Positions 1-7,503 of a stretch of DNA of 38,014 nt are shown here, piece after piece (positions within the stretch are counted from its first letter, which is position 1; the number at the start of each line of letters is the position of its first letter). A model generated the notes under the pieces. That model was not told the origin of the DNA. It saw nothing but the letters and a program-made list of their open reading frames with translations, and made no database searches. Source of the DNA: CAZCGA01 sp964498075 (GTDB lineage Bacteria; Desulfobacterota; Binatia; HRBIN30); contig CAZCGA010000052.1 of assembly GCA_964498075.1 (NCBI GenBank), positions 1 through 38,014 on the forward strand. The letters are read 5' to 3'. Position numbers and translations under genes: made by a program.

Positions 1-65
1 AGAGCTTCGGCGAATACCTGCGTGCCAAAGTGGTCGACATCCCGCGCGCCCTCCTCGGGAACTGA
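1..65 (+). CDS. C-terminal end of an unidentified gene cut by the window edge
   Basis: Frame 3 is open from the window edge to a TGA at 63-65 and reads SFGEYLRAKVVDIPRALLGN. The composition fits a real C-terminus, but twenty residues are too few to assign a family. It sits just upstream of the insertion sequence, so the gene could be an intact neighbour or one cut by the insertion. Confidence 0.35.
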   Translation, partial: SFGEYLRAKVVDIPRALLGN

Positions 66-225
66 GAAACCCTGACGATCGGAGCTCGCGATCCTCACCC
101 GACGGCACCTCCGTGATCCGGCGCTAGGCCGAGAAGTGATAGGAGTGAGAAGGGATTGGGGAAACCCAACGGGTGAGCGTTCTGGGGATTGACGTGTCGT
201 GTTGGGCCAGCTAGTAGACTTGCCC

Positions 226-570
226 ATGAATGACGCCCAGATCGCTCGCCTCAAGCATACACGTGAGCGCCTGCTCGATGAGGTGCACCAGCTTCCCGAC
301 CTGATGCGTGGCAAGGTCTACGAGCGCGAACGCAAGTGCGGTCGCGCCGCCTGCACCTGCGCCAGCGGTGGGCCACGTCATCCCGGGTTGCAGCTGACGG
401 TCAATCTCGGGGGCCGCACGCGGACCCGCTACGTTCGTCAAGGTGAGCGCGCCGCAGTGGAGGCCAAGGTGGCGGCCTACCGGCGCCTGTGGGAGTTGGT
501 CGACGAGTTGACGGAGGTCAACCTCGCCTTGCTCAACGCGCTCCCACTGGAGGCGCAGGAGAAGCCATGA
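226..570 (+). CDS. DUF6788-like small protein of an IS1380-type element
   Basis: This 114-residue protein has a helical N-terminus, then a KCGRAACTC cysteine cluster near residue 40, a GGRTRTRYVR strand and a long C-terminal helix (YRRLWELVDELTEVNLALL). The pattern matches the small DUF6788-type proteins commonly encoded just ahead of transposases; their function is unknown. The ATG at 226 gives the usual family length, while an in-frame GTG at 199 would add nine residues. Neither start has a good Shine-Dalgarno sequence. The stop codon overlaps the transposase start (ATGA, 567-570), so the two genes are probably translationally coupled. The cysteine cluster suggests metal binding, which is inference. 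Confidence 0.75.
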   Translation: MNDAQIARLKHTRERLLDEVHQLPDLMRGKVYERERKCGRAACTCASGGPRHPGLQLTVNLGGRTRTRYVRQGERAAVEAKVAAYRRLWELVDELTEVNLALLNALPLEAQEKP

Positions 571-1976
571 AGCAGGGGTTGTTGCCGTACGGGGTGGAGG
601 TGGTCGAGGCGGCGGATACGGTGACGGCCCGCGGTGGGCTGGCGCTGGCGGTGGAGGCGATGCGCGCCCTGGGAGTCTCGCGGGCGATCAAGCACCATGT
701 GCGCATCCGCCAGCGGGCGCGCGGCCGTGACGAAGTGGCGATGATCGAGGCCATGGTCATGCTGTTGGCCGCGGGCGGAGAGTGCCTCGACGACCTGGCG
801 GTGTTGCGGGCCGACCAAGGGCTGTGTCGGCTGTTGGATCGCGAGTTACCGTCGCCCGATGCGGCGCGGCGGTTTCTCTACGAGTTTCACGACGCGGGGT
901 TGATCGAGGGCGCGCGCCAGCAGCGCGCGCCCGGGCAGGTGGCGTATATCCCGGGGGAGAATGCGGCGCTGCGCGGGTTGGCGCAAGTCAACGTGCAGCT
1001 GCTGGCCCGAGTCGCGGCGCAGGGCCGCAGTAGCAAAGCGACCCTCGATCATGATGCGACGATTCAGGAAAGTCACAAGCGGGAGTCGTTGGCGCATTAC
1101 AAGGGTGGGCGCGGCTATCAGCCGTCGGTGATCTACTGGGCCGAGCAGGACCTGGTGGTGGCCGACGAGTATCGGGATGGGAACGTGCCGGCGGGGATGG
1201 AAAATCTGCGGCTCATCCAGCGCGGGTTCGCGAGTCTACCGGCAACGGTGACCGCGTACGCGTTTCGATCGGACAGTGCGTGTTACGACGAGGACGTGTT
1301 GAAGTGGCTGGCGAACCCGCAGCGGCCCGACGGGCCGCAGGGCCAGATTGCCTTCACCATCAGTGCGGACATGACGCCAGAGTTACGCACGAAGTGCGCG
1401 GCCATCCGGGAGCGCGACTGGGTGCTGGTGGAGGAACGCGCCGAAGAGAGCGTGCACGCGGCGGAGGTGGAATTCACCCCGGGGGACTGGCCGAAGGACG
1501 CCAAGCCGCTGCGCTACGTGGCGGTCCGCATTCGCAAGAAGCAGGGGTTTTTGTTTGCGGCGGGGTACGACACGAAGTACCTGGCCGTGGTGAGCAACCG
1601 CTGGGAGCTCAGCGGTGAGAAACTGTTGCGGTGGCACTGGGCGAAGGCGGGCACCATCGAGCACGTGCACGACGTGACCAAGAACGAGTTGGGGGCCGCG
1701 GTCCCGCCGTGTGGACGCTTCGGGGCGAATGCGGCGTGGTATCGGCTGAGCCTGTTGGCGTACAACATCCTGAGCGCGATGAAGTCCCTGGTGCTACCGG
1801 CCGCGCTCAGTGCGGCTCGACCGAAGCGGCTGCGCTTTGCGCTGTTTACCATGGCTGGGCGCCTCATCTCGCATGCCGGCAAGCTGGTGCTGCAGATCAG
1901 TGAAGCCGCGGAGCGACTGGCCGGTTTGCGTGAGGCGCGCCGACAGCTGGCCGTACTCGCGGCGACCTCTCCGTAG
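567..1976 (+). CDS. IS1380-family DDE transposase
   Basis: This 469-residue protein has the IS1380-type layout: an N-terminal helical region (residues 30-110), a first acidic motif LDHDAT (D161/D163), a second aspartate in AFRSDSACYDEDVL (D236), and a glutamate in GTIEHVHDVTKNELGAA (E365) followed by the NAAWYRLSLLAYNIL helix. These fit the DDE triad of RNase H-fold transposases that cut and rejoin the element's ends. The ATG at 567 is chosen because it overlaps the upstream stop as ATGA. The frame is open further upstream, but that stretch is antisense-like filler. The gene is full length with no frameshift, so the enzyme may be active. Confidence 0.9.
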   Translation: MKQGLLPYGVEVVEAADTVTARGGLALAVEAMRALGVSRAIKHHVRIRQRARGRDEVAMIEAMVMLLAAGGECLDDLAVLRADQGLCRLLDRELPSPDAARRFLYEFHDAGLIEGARQQRAPGQVAYIPGENAALRGLAQVNVQLLARVAAQGRSSKATLDHDATIQESHKRESLAHYKGGRGYQPSVIYWAEQDLVVADEYRDGNVPAGMENLRLIQRGFASLPATVTAYAFRSDSACYDEDVLKWLANPQRPDGPQGQIAFTISADMTPELRTKCAAIRERDWVLVEERAEESVHAAEVEFTPGDWPKDAKPLRYVAVRIRKKQGFLFAAGYDTKYLAVVSNRWELSGEKLLRWHWAKAGTIEHVHDVTKNELGAAVPPCGRFGANAAWYRLSLLAYNILSAMKSLVLPAALSAARPKRLRFALFTMAGRLISHAGKLVLQISEAAERLAGLREARRQLAVLAATSP

Positions 1977-2398
1977 GCCAGCGGCACGCAGCCTGCGCAT
2001 CTCCCCTCTGGCATCTGCGTAACCCCAGCTGTTCGGAAACACAGCGGGGCAGGCGTGTGCCCGCGGCTGCAGGATTCGTAGTCGCGTCGCAGCGAAATTA
2101 TGGTGTGCAGGCTGGCGCGGCCTACCAACCAGCGACAAGGGGTCCCGCGGCCGGCGCACGTCGCCAACAGGGGTGCCCACCGCGCGCCGAATCGGGCGTG
2201 GTCGCGTGCTAGCGCCGGATTTGGGTTCTCGACTGACGGCTATCAAACGACCTCCGCACGTGTTATAAGCGTCTCTCCCTCACACGTTCTCAGTCTGCAC
2301 GCGGGGCACAACGGCCTTCACCTTCCAACGGGCAGTCCGCCAACGAAAGCCAAGCGGCTCCCGACACTATCGCGCGACCGGCGCGAGAGGACACGCCC
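1977..2398. other. Intergenic region between the IS and the secreted repeat protein
   Basis: No gene is recognised in these 422 bp. A hairpin at 2023-2049 (CCCC-GCTGT paired with ACAGC-GGGG, one bulged base) is placed where a terminator of the transposase gene would be, but it lacks a T-run. A TATAAG at 2264-2269 could be a -10 box for the downstream gene, but no good -35 box is seen 17 bp upstream. GAGAGGA at 2385-2391 is a plausible ribosome binding site seven bases before the ATG at 2399. Confidence 0.4.
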
Positions 2399-5300
2399 AT
2401 GCACCTGCGCTCTCGCATTCTCAGCCCGTCTGTCGCTCGAGCCATCGCCGTCATGTGCGCCGCCGTCTTTGTCGCCAGCGCCCACACGGCGCAGGCCGGC
2501 ATCAACGTCTGGACAAGCCACGGGCCATATGGCGACTATGTCCGCGCGCTGGCCATCGATCCAACCACGCCGAGCACACTCTACGCCGGGACCGACAACG
2601 GCGGCGTCTTCAGGAGCACGAACGCGGGCGCGACCTGGGCTAGCACAGGGCTGCGCGCCATCTACGGTAACCGCATCAACACGCTCGTCATCGATCCCAC
2701 CCCCCCGGGCACGCTCTACGCCGGGACCAGTTACGGCATCTTCCAGAGCACCGACAGCGGCGACAGCTGGAGCGCGGTCAACACCGGCCTGGACCACCGC
2801 TCCGTCTTAACGCTGGCCATCGATCCGGCCAAGCCGAGCACGCTCTACGCCGGGACCACTGAGGGCGTCTTCCAGAGCACCAACGGCGGAGGCAGCTGGA
2901 GCGCGGTCAACACGGGCCTGGGCAGCGCTGCCCTCTACGTCACCGCGCTGGCCATCGCGCCGACCACGCCGAGCACGCTCTACGCCGGGAGCGGTGACGG
3001 CGTCTTCCAGAGCACCGACAGCGGAGGCAGCTGGAGCGCCGTCAACACCGGCCTGACCGGCACTGCCCTCTACGTCAGCACGCTGGCCATCGATCCAACC
3101 ACGCCGAGCACGCTCTACGCCGGGACCTATGGGGGCGTCTTCCAGAGCACCAACAGCGGCGGCAGCTGGAGCAACAGCGGCCTGAGCAACCACGTCCGCG
3201 CGCTGGCCATCGATCCGACCACGCTCTACGCCGGGACCGATGCCGGCGTCTTCCAGAGCACCAACAGCGGCGGTAGCTGGCGCGCGGTCAACACCGGCCT
3301 GAGCAACCTCTCCGTCTTAGCGCTGGCCATCGATTCGACCACGCTCTACGCCGGGACCGAGGGGGGCGTCTTCCAGAGCACCAACAGCGGCGGCAGCTGG
3401 CGCGCGGTCAACACCGGCATGACCACCCTCACCGTCGGCGCGCTGGCCATCGATCCGACCACGCCGAGCACGCTCTACGCTGGAGCATGGTTTTTCGACG
3501 GATTTAGCGTTTCTCCTTTCGGCGTGTTCCAGAGCACCAACAGCGGCAGCAGCTGGAGTGCGGTCAACACCGGCCTGAGCGTCGATGACCTCTGGGTCCG
3601 CGCGCTGGCCATCGATCCAACCACGCCGAGCACACTCTACGCCCGGACTTATGGGGGGGCAGTCTTCCGAAGCACCAACAGTGGCGGCAGCTGGGGTGCG
3701 GTCGATTTCCCGGGTTTGCCGGTCTTTGATCCGACCACGCCGAGCACGCTCTACGCCGGGACCAATGGGGGCGTCTTCCGGAGCACCGACAGCGGCCTCA
3801 GCTGGAGCAACACCGGCCTGAGCAACGTCACCGCGCTGGCCATCGCTCCGACCACGCCGAGCACGCTGTACGCCGGGACCCATGCGGGCGTCTTCCAGAG
3901 CACCAACAGCGGCGGCAGCTGGCGCGCGCTCAACACCGGCCTGAACACCATCTTCGCCTTAGCGCTCGCCATCGATCCGGCCACGCCGAGCACGCTCTAC
4001 GCCGGGGGTGCGGGCGTCTTCCAAAGCACCAACAGCGGCGGCAGCTGGAGCGCGGTCAACAGCGGCCTGCCGAGCGGCACTGCCCTCTACGTCCAATCGC
4101 TGGCCATCGATCCGAGCACGCCGAGCACGCTCTACGCCGCGACTTATGGGGGTGTGTTCCAGAGCACCAACAGCGGCGGCAACTGGAGCGCGCTCAACAC
4201 CGGCCTGAGCGGCGCTGCCCTCTACGTCCAGGAGCTGGCCATCGCTCCGACCACACCGAGCACGCTCTACGCCGCGACGAACGCCGGGGTGTTTTCGATT
4301 CAACAGGTCGCAGTGGTCGGCACCGGCACCGCCGACACTTGCACCGACGCGGCGTTGAACGCGGCGCTCGCCAACGGCGGGCTGGTGACCTTCGACTGTG
4401 GCCGCGAGCCGGTGACGATCGACATCAGCAAGGGCACGGGCACCAAGACCATTGCCATCGACACGACCATTGATGGCGGGAGCCTGATCACGATCAGCGG
4501 CGGCAACAGCGTGGGCGTCTTCTCCGTGAACTCTGGCGTCAAGTTCACGGTCCAGAACCTGATCATCGCCAGCGGCATCGGTCAGTTTCTTGGGGGGTTT
4601 GGGGAAGGCCCTTACGGCGGAGGCATCCTTAACTTCGGCGGCACATTGGCCGTTATTAACAGCACTTTCTCGGGAAACACTGCGGACTCCGCGTTACTAT
4701 CGGGGGCCGGCGGCGGAGGCATCTTTAACTTCGGCGGCACATTGGCGGTTACCAACAGCACTTTCTCGGGAAACACCGCGAACGAGGGCGAGGGAGGCGC
4801 TATCGACATCACTGGTGGCACGGCGACAGTGGCTAACAGCACCTTCTCCAAGAATAGCGCCGACTGCGGTGGCGCCATCTATGGTAGCACACTGACCGTG
4901 ACCAACAGCGCCTTGACCGTCACCAACAGCACCTTTACCGGTAACAGCGCCCGCGAGGGCGGCGGCATCTGCCTGAACGGCGGAGACATCTTGCTCCGCA
5001 ACACGATCGTCGCCAACAACCTGGTGGGCGACACGTGCGTCAATTTTGGGGGAGGAGGGATCACCGACGGCGGCCACAACCTCGACGATGGCACGAGCTG
5101 CGGCTTCAGCGCGGCGAATGGTTCTTTGAGCAACACGAACGCACAGCTCGATCCGGCGGGACTCCGGGACAACGGCGGGCCGACGCAAACGGTGGCGTTG
5201 TGCACGGCAGCGGGCATGCCCATTGGGTGCAGCGCGGCCAGCCCCGCGATTGACGCTGGCGATCAAGCCGTCTGTGCGGCACCGCCCGTGAACAACCTCG

Positions 5301-5566
5301 ACCAACGTGGCTTCGTCCGCCCCGGCATGGGCCACGCGCTGTGCTCCATCGGCGCCTACGAGGCCGACGCGACCGCGGCGGAGTGCGTTGGCGACTGCGA
5401 CGCCGGCGGCAGCGTCACGGTCGATGAACTCGTCACGCTGGTGAACATTGCTCTGGGCAATGCGGAACCGTCATTGTGCCCGAATGGCGTTCCGAGTGGC
5501 GCCGCGGTCGATGTCGCGTTGCTCGTTCAGGCCGTGAAGAGCAGTCTGAACGGGTGCGGCGACTAA
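2399..5566 (+). CDS. Exported Asp-box propeller / beta-helix protein with dockerin-like tail
   Basis: This 1055-residue protein starts with a signal peptide (residues 1 to about 34, ending AHTAQAG). Fourteen repeats of roughly 40 residues follow (to about residue 635), each with LAIDPTTPSTLYAGT, then GVFQSTNSGGSW and NTGL. SxNSGGSW is an Asp-box, so this part should fold as one or two sialidase/sortilin-like beta-propellers. Residues 660-900 carry parallel beta-helix rungs (NSTFSGNTA, GGGI, GGAI) and end in a choice-of-anchor-Q-type region (SPAIDAGD, DQRGFVRP, CSIGAYEA). The last 60 residues resemble paired EF-hand/dockerin loops (GDCDAGGSVTVDELVTLVN) but lack most calcium ligands. A surface role in adhesion or polymer binding is inferred; no catalytic site is seen. 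GAGAGGA at 2385-2391 supports the start. Confidence 0.85.
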   Translation: MHLRSRILSPSVARAIAVMCAAVFVASAHTAQAGINVWTSHGPYGDYVRALAIDPTTPSTLYAGTDNGGVFRSTNAGATWASTGLRAIYGNRINTLVIDPTPPGTLYAGTSYGIFQSTDSGDSWSAVNTGLDHRSVLTLAIDPAKPSTLYAGTTEGVFQSTNGGGSWSAVNTGLGSAALYVTALAIAPTTPSTLYAGSGDGVFQSTDSGGSWSAVNTGLTGTALYVSTLAIDPTTPSTLYAGTYGGVFQSTNSGGSWSNSGLSNHVRALAIDPTTLYAGTDAGVFQSTNSGGSWRAVNTGLSNLSVLALAIDSTTLYAGTEGGVFQSTNSGGSWRAVNTGMTTLTVGALAIDPTTPSTLYAGAWFFDGFSVSPFGVFQSTNSGSSWSAVNTGLSVDDLWVRALAIDPTTPSTLYARTYGGAVFRSTNSGGSWGAVDFPGLPVFDPTTPSTLYAGTNGGVFRSTDSGLSWSNTGLSNVTALAIAPTTPSTLYAGTHAGVFQSTNSGGSWRALNTGLNTIFALALAIDPATPSTLYAGGAGVFQSTNSGGSWSAVNSGLPSGTALYVQSLAIDPSTPSTLYAATYGGVFQSTNSGGNWSALNTGLSGAALYVQELAIAPTTPSTLYAATNAGVFSIQQVAVVGTGTADTCTDAALNAALANGGLVTFDCGREPVTIDISKGTGTKTIAIDTTIDGGSLITISGGNSVGVFSVNSGVKFTVQNLIIASGIGQFLGGFGEGPYGGGILNFGGTLAVINSTFSGNTADSALLSGAGGGGIFNFGGTLAVTNSTFSGNTANEGEGGAIDITGGTATVANSTFSKNSADCGGAIYGSTLTVTNSALTVTNSTFTGNSAREGGGICLNGGDILLRNTIVANNLVGDTCVNFGGGGITDGGHNLDDGTSCGFSAANGSLSNTNAQLDPAGLRDNGGPTQTVALCTAAGMPIGCSAASPAIDAGDQAVCAAPPVNNLDQRGFVRPGMGHALCSIGAYEADATAAECVGDCDAGGSVTVDELVTLVNIALGNAEPSLCPNGVPSGAAVDVALLVQAVKSSLNGCGD
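2546..4299 (+). repeat. Fourteen-copy in-frame coding repeat (Asp-box units)
   Basis: The DNA repeats as well as the protein: GCTGGCCATCGATCCGACCA and CGAGCACGCTCTACGCCGGG recur with few differences every 105-140 bp. Copies 6 and 7 have lost six bases (the PS codons before TLYA), and copy 8 carries a longer insert (AWFFDGFSVSPF). Such near-identity suggests recent duplication or gene conversion and makes the array prone to recombination and misassembly. Confidence 0.9.
4616..4782 (+). repeat. Duplicated beta-helix rung
   Basis: Two nearly identical stretches start at 4616 and 4712. Both read GGCGGAGGCATC, then CTTCGGCGGCACATTGGC, then AACAGCACTTTCTCGGGAAA, and both encode GGGI..FGGTLAV.NSTFSGNTA. 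This is a recent duplication of one helix turn. Confidence 0.75.
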
Positions 5567-5582
5567 TCCGAGGAGTACGAGA

Positions 5583-5648
5583 ATGAAGAGATCTTTAGGA
5601 GAGGCCGGACACGAATTGGGGTCAGCCCCTGAAATTAGAATTTGGTAG
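5583..5648 (+). pseudogene. Truncated reading frame with an intact ribosome binding site
   Basis: Seventeen bases after the large gene's stop, GAGGAG (5570-5575) lies seven bases before an ATG at 5583. The frame encodes only 21 residues, beginning MKRSLGEAGHELGSAP, and stops at 5646-5648, inside the repeat at 5611-5640. I infer the start of a co-transcribed gene whose body was replaced when the repeat or a related element inserted. It could also be a chance start codon. Confidence 0.4.
5611..5640. repeat. Palindromic repeat GGGGTCAGCCCC with AT-rich flanks
   Basis: GGGG-TCAG-CCCC (5618-5629) is flanked by AATT on the left and TGAAATT on the right, in an otherwise GC-rich setting. From memory, similar GGGGTC...CCCC motifs followed by GAAATT occur beside REP-associated (IS200-like) transposase genes, but no such transposase is recognisable here. 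Identification as a REP scar is therefore tentative. Confidence 0.4.
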
Positions 5649-5694
5649 ACTCCCGTCCACTTGACGCGGAACCTCGGCCCCGCAACTCGGCGCC

Positions 5695-5790
5695 GCGGCG
5701 CTGTAGGAAGCGGCGGACGGCGGGATCGGCCTCCACGCCGATCGCCCGCTCGGTGGAGGACGATCCCTATCTGCCCGAATGACCCCATCG
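5695..5790. repeat. Dispersed repeat, copy A
   Basis: This stretch aligns with 7146-7240 in the same orientation. Shared blocks are GCGGCGGACGGCGG, CCGATCG, CCCTATCTG and ACCCCATC, separated by substitutions and small indels. By eye the identity is roughly three quarters to four fifths. It encodes nothing recognisable in either copy, so it looks like a decayed intergenic or mobile sequence. Confidence 0.6.
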
Positions 5791-6018
5791 CCCGCTTCGC
5801 AGCACCGACGAGTTGGTCGACGCATCGGGTCGGTTCCGGGAGCCGATACCGGATGGCGCAGGCAAGGACGATCTGCTCCGCGCCGCATGCAGTCCGTGAT
5901 ACACCGCCGCCGGAGTAAACCAGTGTAGGAAGTCGCTCGCGCCAAGACGCAAGGCGCCATGGCTGGCCGCGCTTTGCAAAACCGCCAGGCGCAGCTAACC
6001 CTGATGTGACAAAAGAAA

Positions 6019-6190
6019 TCCACAGATGTCACCGATGACACAGATGAAGGAACCGCGATCAGCCGTGCTTCGGCCGTTCAAAGACCTCATTGGCCGTGAG
6101 ATCTCGACCGCGTATTTCTTCTGTCGGTCTCGCACCGCAAGGCCGTCTGGGACAACCATCTGCGGTCATCTGCGGCCATCTGTGGATGAG
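6019..6190. repeat. CAGATG-type inverted repeat pair
   Basis: The left arm (6019-6048) reads CCACAGATG...GATGA...CAGATG. The right arm (6157-6190) reads CATCTGCGGTCATCTGCGG then CCATCTGTGG, roughly the reverse complement. The right arm type recurs at 7379-7410 (CATCTGTGGCCATCTGCG). The pair frames about 110 bp with no identifiable gene and ends about 30 bp before the small gene at 6223. Confidence 0.6.
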
Positions 6191-6222
6191 TGCTTCTTTC
6201 AGATTGAGGTTAAGAGGGGGCG

Positions 6223-6411
6223 ATGAACACCCGAGCAATCATCGAGCAGATCAAGGCGCTAGCCAAGGAGGAGCAGACCGAAGCGTTCGAGATGGTCCAT
6301 CGACTCGAAGACGACGTCATTCCCGAGTCCTTCTGGCAGGGCCTCGACGACATCCGGCACGGTCGCGTCGTGGACATGGAAACCGCCCTCCGCGATCGCC
6401 CGCCGAAGTGA
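6223..6411 (+). CDS. Small antitoxin-like hypothetical protein
   Basis: This 62-residue acidic protein is helical at first (AIIEQIKALAKEEQTEAFEMVHRLED) and then has ESFWQGLDDIRHGRVVDMETAL, a tail that resembles C-termini of small antitoxin-like proteins. A strong purine tract (AGAGGGGG, 6213-6220) just before ATG 6223 supports translation. No toxin follows on the same strand; instead the HNH gene ends head-on one base away. An orphan antitoxin is the best guess, and family identity is unproven. Confidence 0.55.
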   Translation: MNTRAIIEQIKALAKEEQTEAFEMVHRLEDDVIPESFWQGLDDIRHGRVVDMETALRDRPPK

Positions 6412-6412
6412 G

Positions 6413-6853
6413 CTACCAGTTCAAGCGTCGGAGACGTTGTCCGGCAGGCGGATGCCGGCCACGCAAGGCCTCTTCTTGTCGAATGGCAAGGATCAAAGGG
6501 CGGTTCATGCGAAGCGCTGCAACGGTGGCCCGCCCCGTGGACGTCAACCCAGCAACGCGGACGCCCTCCCAGCGGAAGTGGTCTGCCCAGCGTTGGCGGC
6601 GCGGATGAAACAGTGGGGCGGTTCGGCCGGTCGCCGGATCGACGGCCGACCGCCGGGCTTCTTTCCGCAGCGAACAGGGCACACAGGCCAACGCAAGATT
6701 GTCGGCGCGCGTCGAGCCTGCGCTGCGTTTGGGGACGATGTGGTCGAGGTGAAATGTGGCTTCCTGGCCTTCCTGCGCCAGCCCGCAGTACTCGCACCGG
6801 CTTCCGGCACGCTCTCGCACCAAGCGGCGCCGTTGGGCGGCAATTTCGCTCAC
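6413..6853 (-). CDS. HNH endonuclease
   Basis: This 146-residue protein has all HNH zinc-finger nuclease elements: CEYC (C20, C23), HLDHIVP with H35/D37/H38, N52, and CVPC (C57, C60). The following region reads LFHPRRQRWADHF, then GLTSTGRATVAALRMN, typical of a widespread group of stand-alone bacterial HNH proteins. It should cut DNA with a beta-beta-alpha-metal active site, but its target and biological role are not known. Its start overlaps the stop of the upstream 76-residue gene by four bases (ATGA), so the two form a translationally coupled pair. It converges with the antitoxin-like gene ending at 6411. Confidence 0.88.
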   Translation of the reverse strand: MSEIAAQRRRLVRERAGSRCEYCGLAQEGQEATFHLDHIVPKRSAGSTRADNLALACVPCSLRKEARRSAVDPATGRTAPLFHPRRQRWADHFRWEGVRVAGLTSTGRATVAALRMNRPLILAIRQEEALRGRHPPAGQRLRRLNW

Positions 6854-7080
6854 AACTTCTTGGCCCGTCTCCCAACGCGTCCGGCCCGCAGCCGCAGGAG
6901 CGACAGCAACTCGGCCAGATTTACGAGGCCCTCTGCTTCCTTGCGCTCCGCGGCGGTCAGTCGCGCACCGCTATCCTGGCGGTCCAGCAGTGCTTGGAGA
7001 CGCTTGTTCACAGCGAGCGGCAAGCGAAAGCGGGCCAAATCGTCCGGCATCTCCAACTCAATAGCGACCCTGTGCGACAT
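6850..7080 (-). CDS. Small partner protein of the HNH endonuclease
   Basis: This 76-residue protein is all-helical in appearance: MPDDLARFRLPLAVNKRLQ, then ALLDRQDSGARLTAAERKEA and a leucine-rich helix ending in a basic tail (GRVGRRAKKL). I recognise LLDRQDxGxxLTxAERxEAEGLVxLAExL as a pattern of small genes placed directly ahead of this type of HNH nuclease. The four-base overlap supports co-expression. The arrangement resembles an antitoxin-nuclease pair, but no inhibitor activity can be read from sequence. The ATG at 7080 has GGAG-like bases (GAGAGGAGCAAC) upstream. Confidence 0.7.
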   Translation of the reverse strand: MSHRVAIELEMPDDLARFRLPLAVNKRLQALLDRQDSGARLTAAERKEAEGLVNLAELLSLLRLRAGRVGRRAKKL

Positions 7081-7145
7081 GTTGCTCCTCTCGATGCGTG
7101 CGTCGCCTTGGCTCTTACCACAGAGCGCTCGCGATTGCAGCGGCG

Positions 7146-7240
7146 GCGGCGCTGCAGAAGGCGGCGGACGGCGGTATGGGCTCCCCTGGCCGATCGTCTG
7201 CTCGATCGAGGAGGAGCCCTATCTGCTCGCATCACCCCAT
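7146..7240. repeat. Dispersed repeat, copy B
   Basis: This is the second copy of the sequence at 5695-5790, in the same orientation and about 1.45 kb downstream. Its right end abuts and slightly overlaps the GxxExxR fragment, whereas copy A has no such fragment beside it. Confidence 0.6.
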
Positions 7241-7378
7241 CATGGGCAGCTCGACCTCCCTCTGGAATGATATCTCGCAACGCTCGAACTCGAGTGCGAG
7301 CGCCTCCTGATAAGCGGCTTCCAGAAATCCGTGGCCAAGCTCCCGGTGCACTTCGATCGCCGCCCCAATTCGGGCCGA
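7232..7378 (-). pseudogene. GxxExxR-protein N-terminal fragment
   Basis: Read on the minus strand, an uninterrupted 48-codon frame encodes IGAAIEVHRELGHGFLEAAY followed by QEALALEFERCEISFQREV, ending ELPMMG and a stop. IGAAIEVHxELGxGFLExxYQEAL is the N-terminal signature of the GxxExxR family (about 120-130 residues). The frame has no start codon (a TGA lies just upstream at 7379-7381), and the C-terminal two thirds, with the DYxADLxV and ELK nuclease-like motifs, are gone. CAGATG-type repeats border it, as I have often seen beside intact genes of this family. It is a clear remnant. Confidence 0.75.
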
Positions 7379-7503
7379 TCATCTGTGGCCATCTGCGCCA
7401 TCTGTGGACTCGTGAGGGCAGGCAGAAACGCCTGTCCTCCGCCAGCTCACTTGCTCCGTCGCGACGGATGCGCCATACAAAAGTGCAAGGGGGCGGTGTT
7501 GCG

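Larger units (their letters stand above)
226..1976 (+). mobile_element. IS1380-type insertion sequence (minimal extent)
   Basis: The element contains the two coupled genes above. I looked for terminal inverted repeats and a short target duplication in 66-225 and 1977-2110 and found no convincing pair, so the interval covers only the coding core. The true ends are likely up to about 150 bp outside it on each side. Confidence 0.7.
5649..6222. other. Gene-free scarred region
   Basis: No intact gene is visible. The region holds repeat copy A (5695-5790), a CGCCAAGACGCAAGGCGCC block (5940-5958) and the CAGATG inverted pair (6019-6190). Both strands are broken by stops or carry only low-complexity arginine- and proline-rich frames. 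It looks like accumulated remains of small mobile or repeat sequences. Confidence 0.5.
7081..7503. other. Spacer with repeat copy B, a GxxExxR fragment and CAGATG repeats
   Basis: These 423 bp contain dispersed repeat copy B (7146-7240), a broken GxxExxR-type reading frame on the minus strand (7232-7378) and a CATCTGTGG repeat block (7379-7410). The final 90 bp lead into the galT ribosome binding site (AAGGGGG, 7487-7493). No intact gene is seen. Confidence 0.55.

Noticed and set aside
66..2110. Terminal inverted repeats of the insertion sequence
   Set aside because: Only short chance matches (such as CTGGGG near 182 and 2026) were found; no convincing pair or target duplication.
2546..4299. 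Regular repeats that might be read as a CRISPR array
   Set aside because: The units are 105-140 bp, coding and in frame with Asp-box protein repeats; there are no 25-40 bp direct repeats with unique spacers and no cas genes.
6613..7503. Long upstream extension of the galT frame
   Set aside because: It overlaps the HNH and partner genes antisense and has no similarity; ATG 7504 has a good ribosome binding site.
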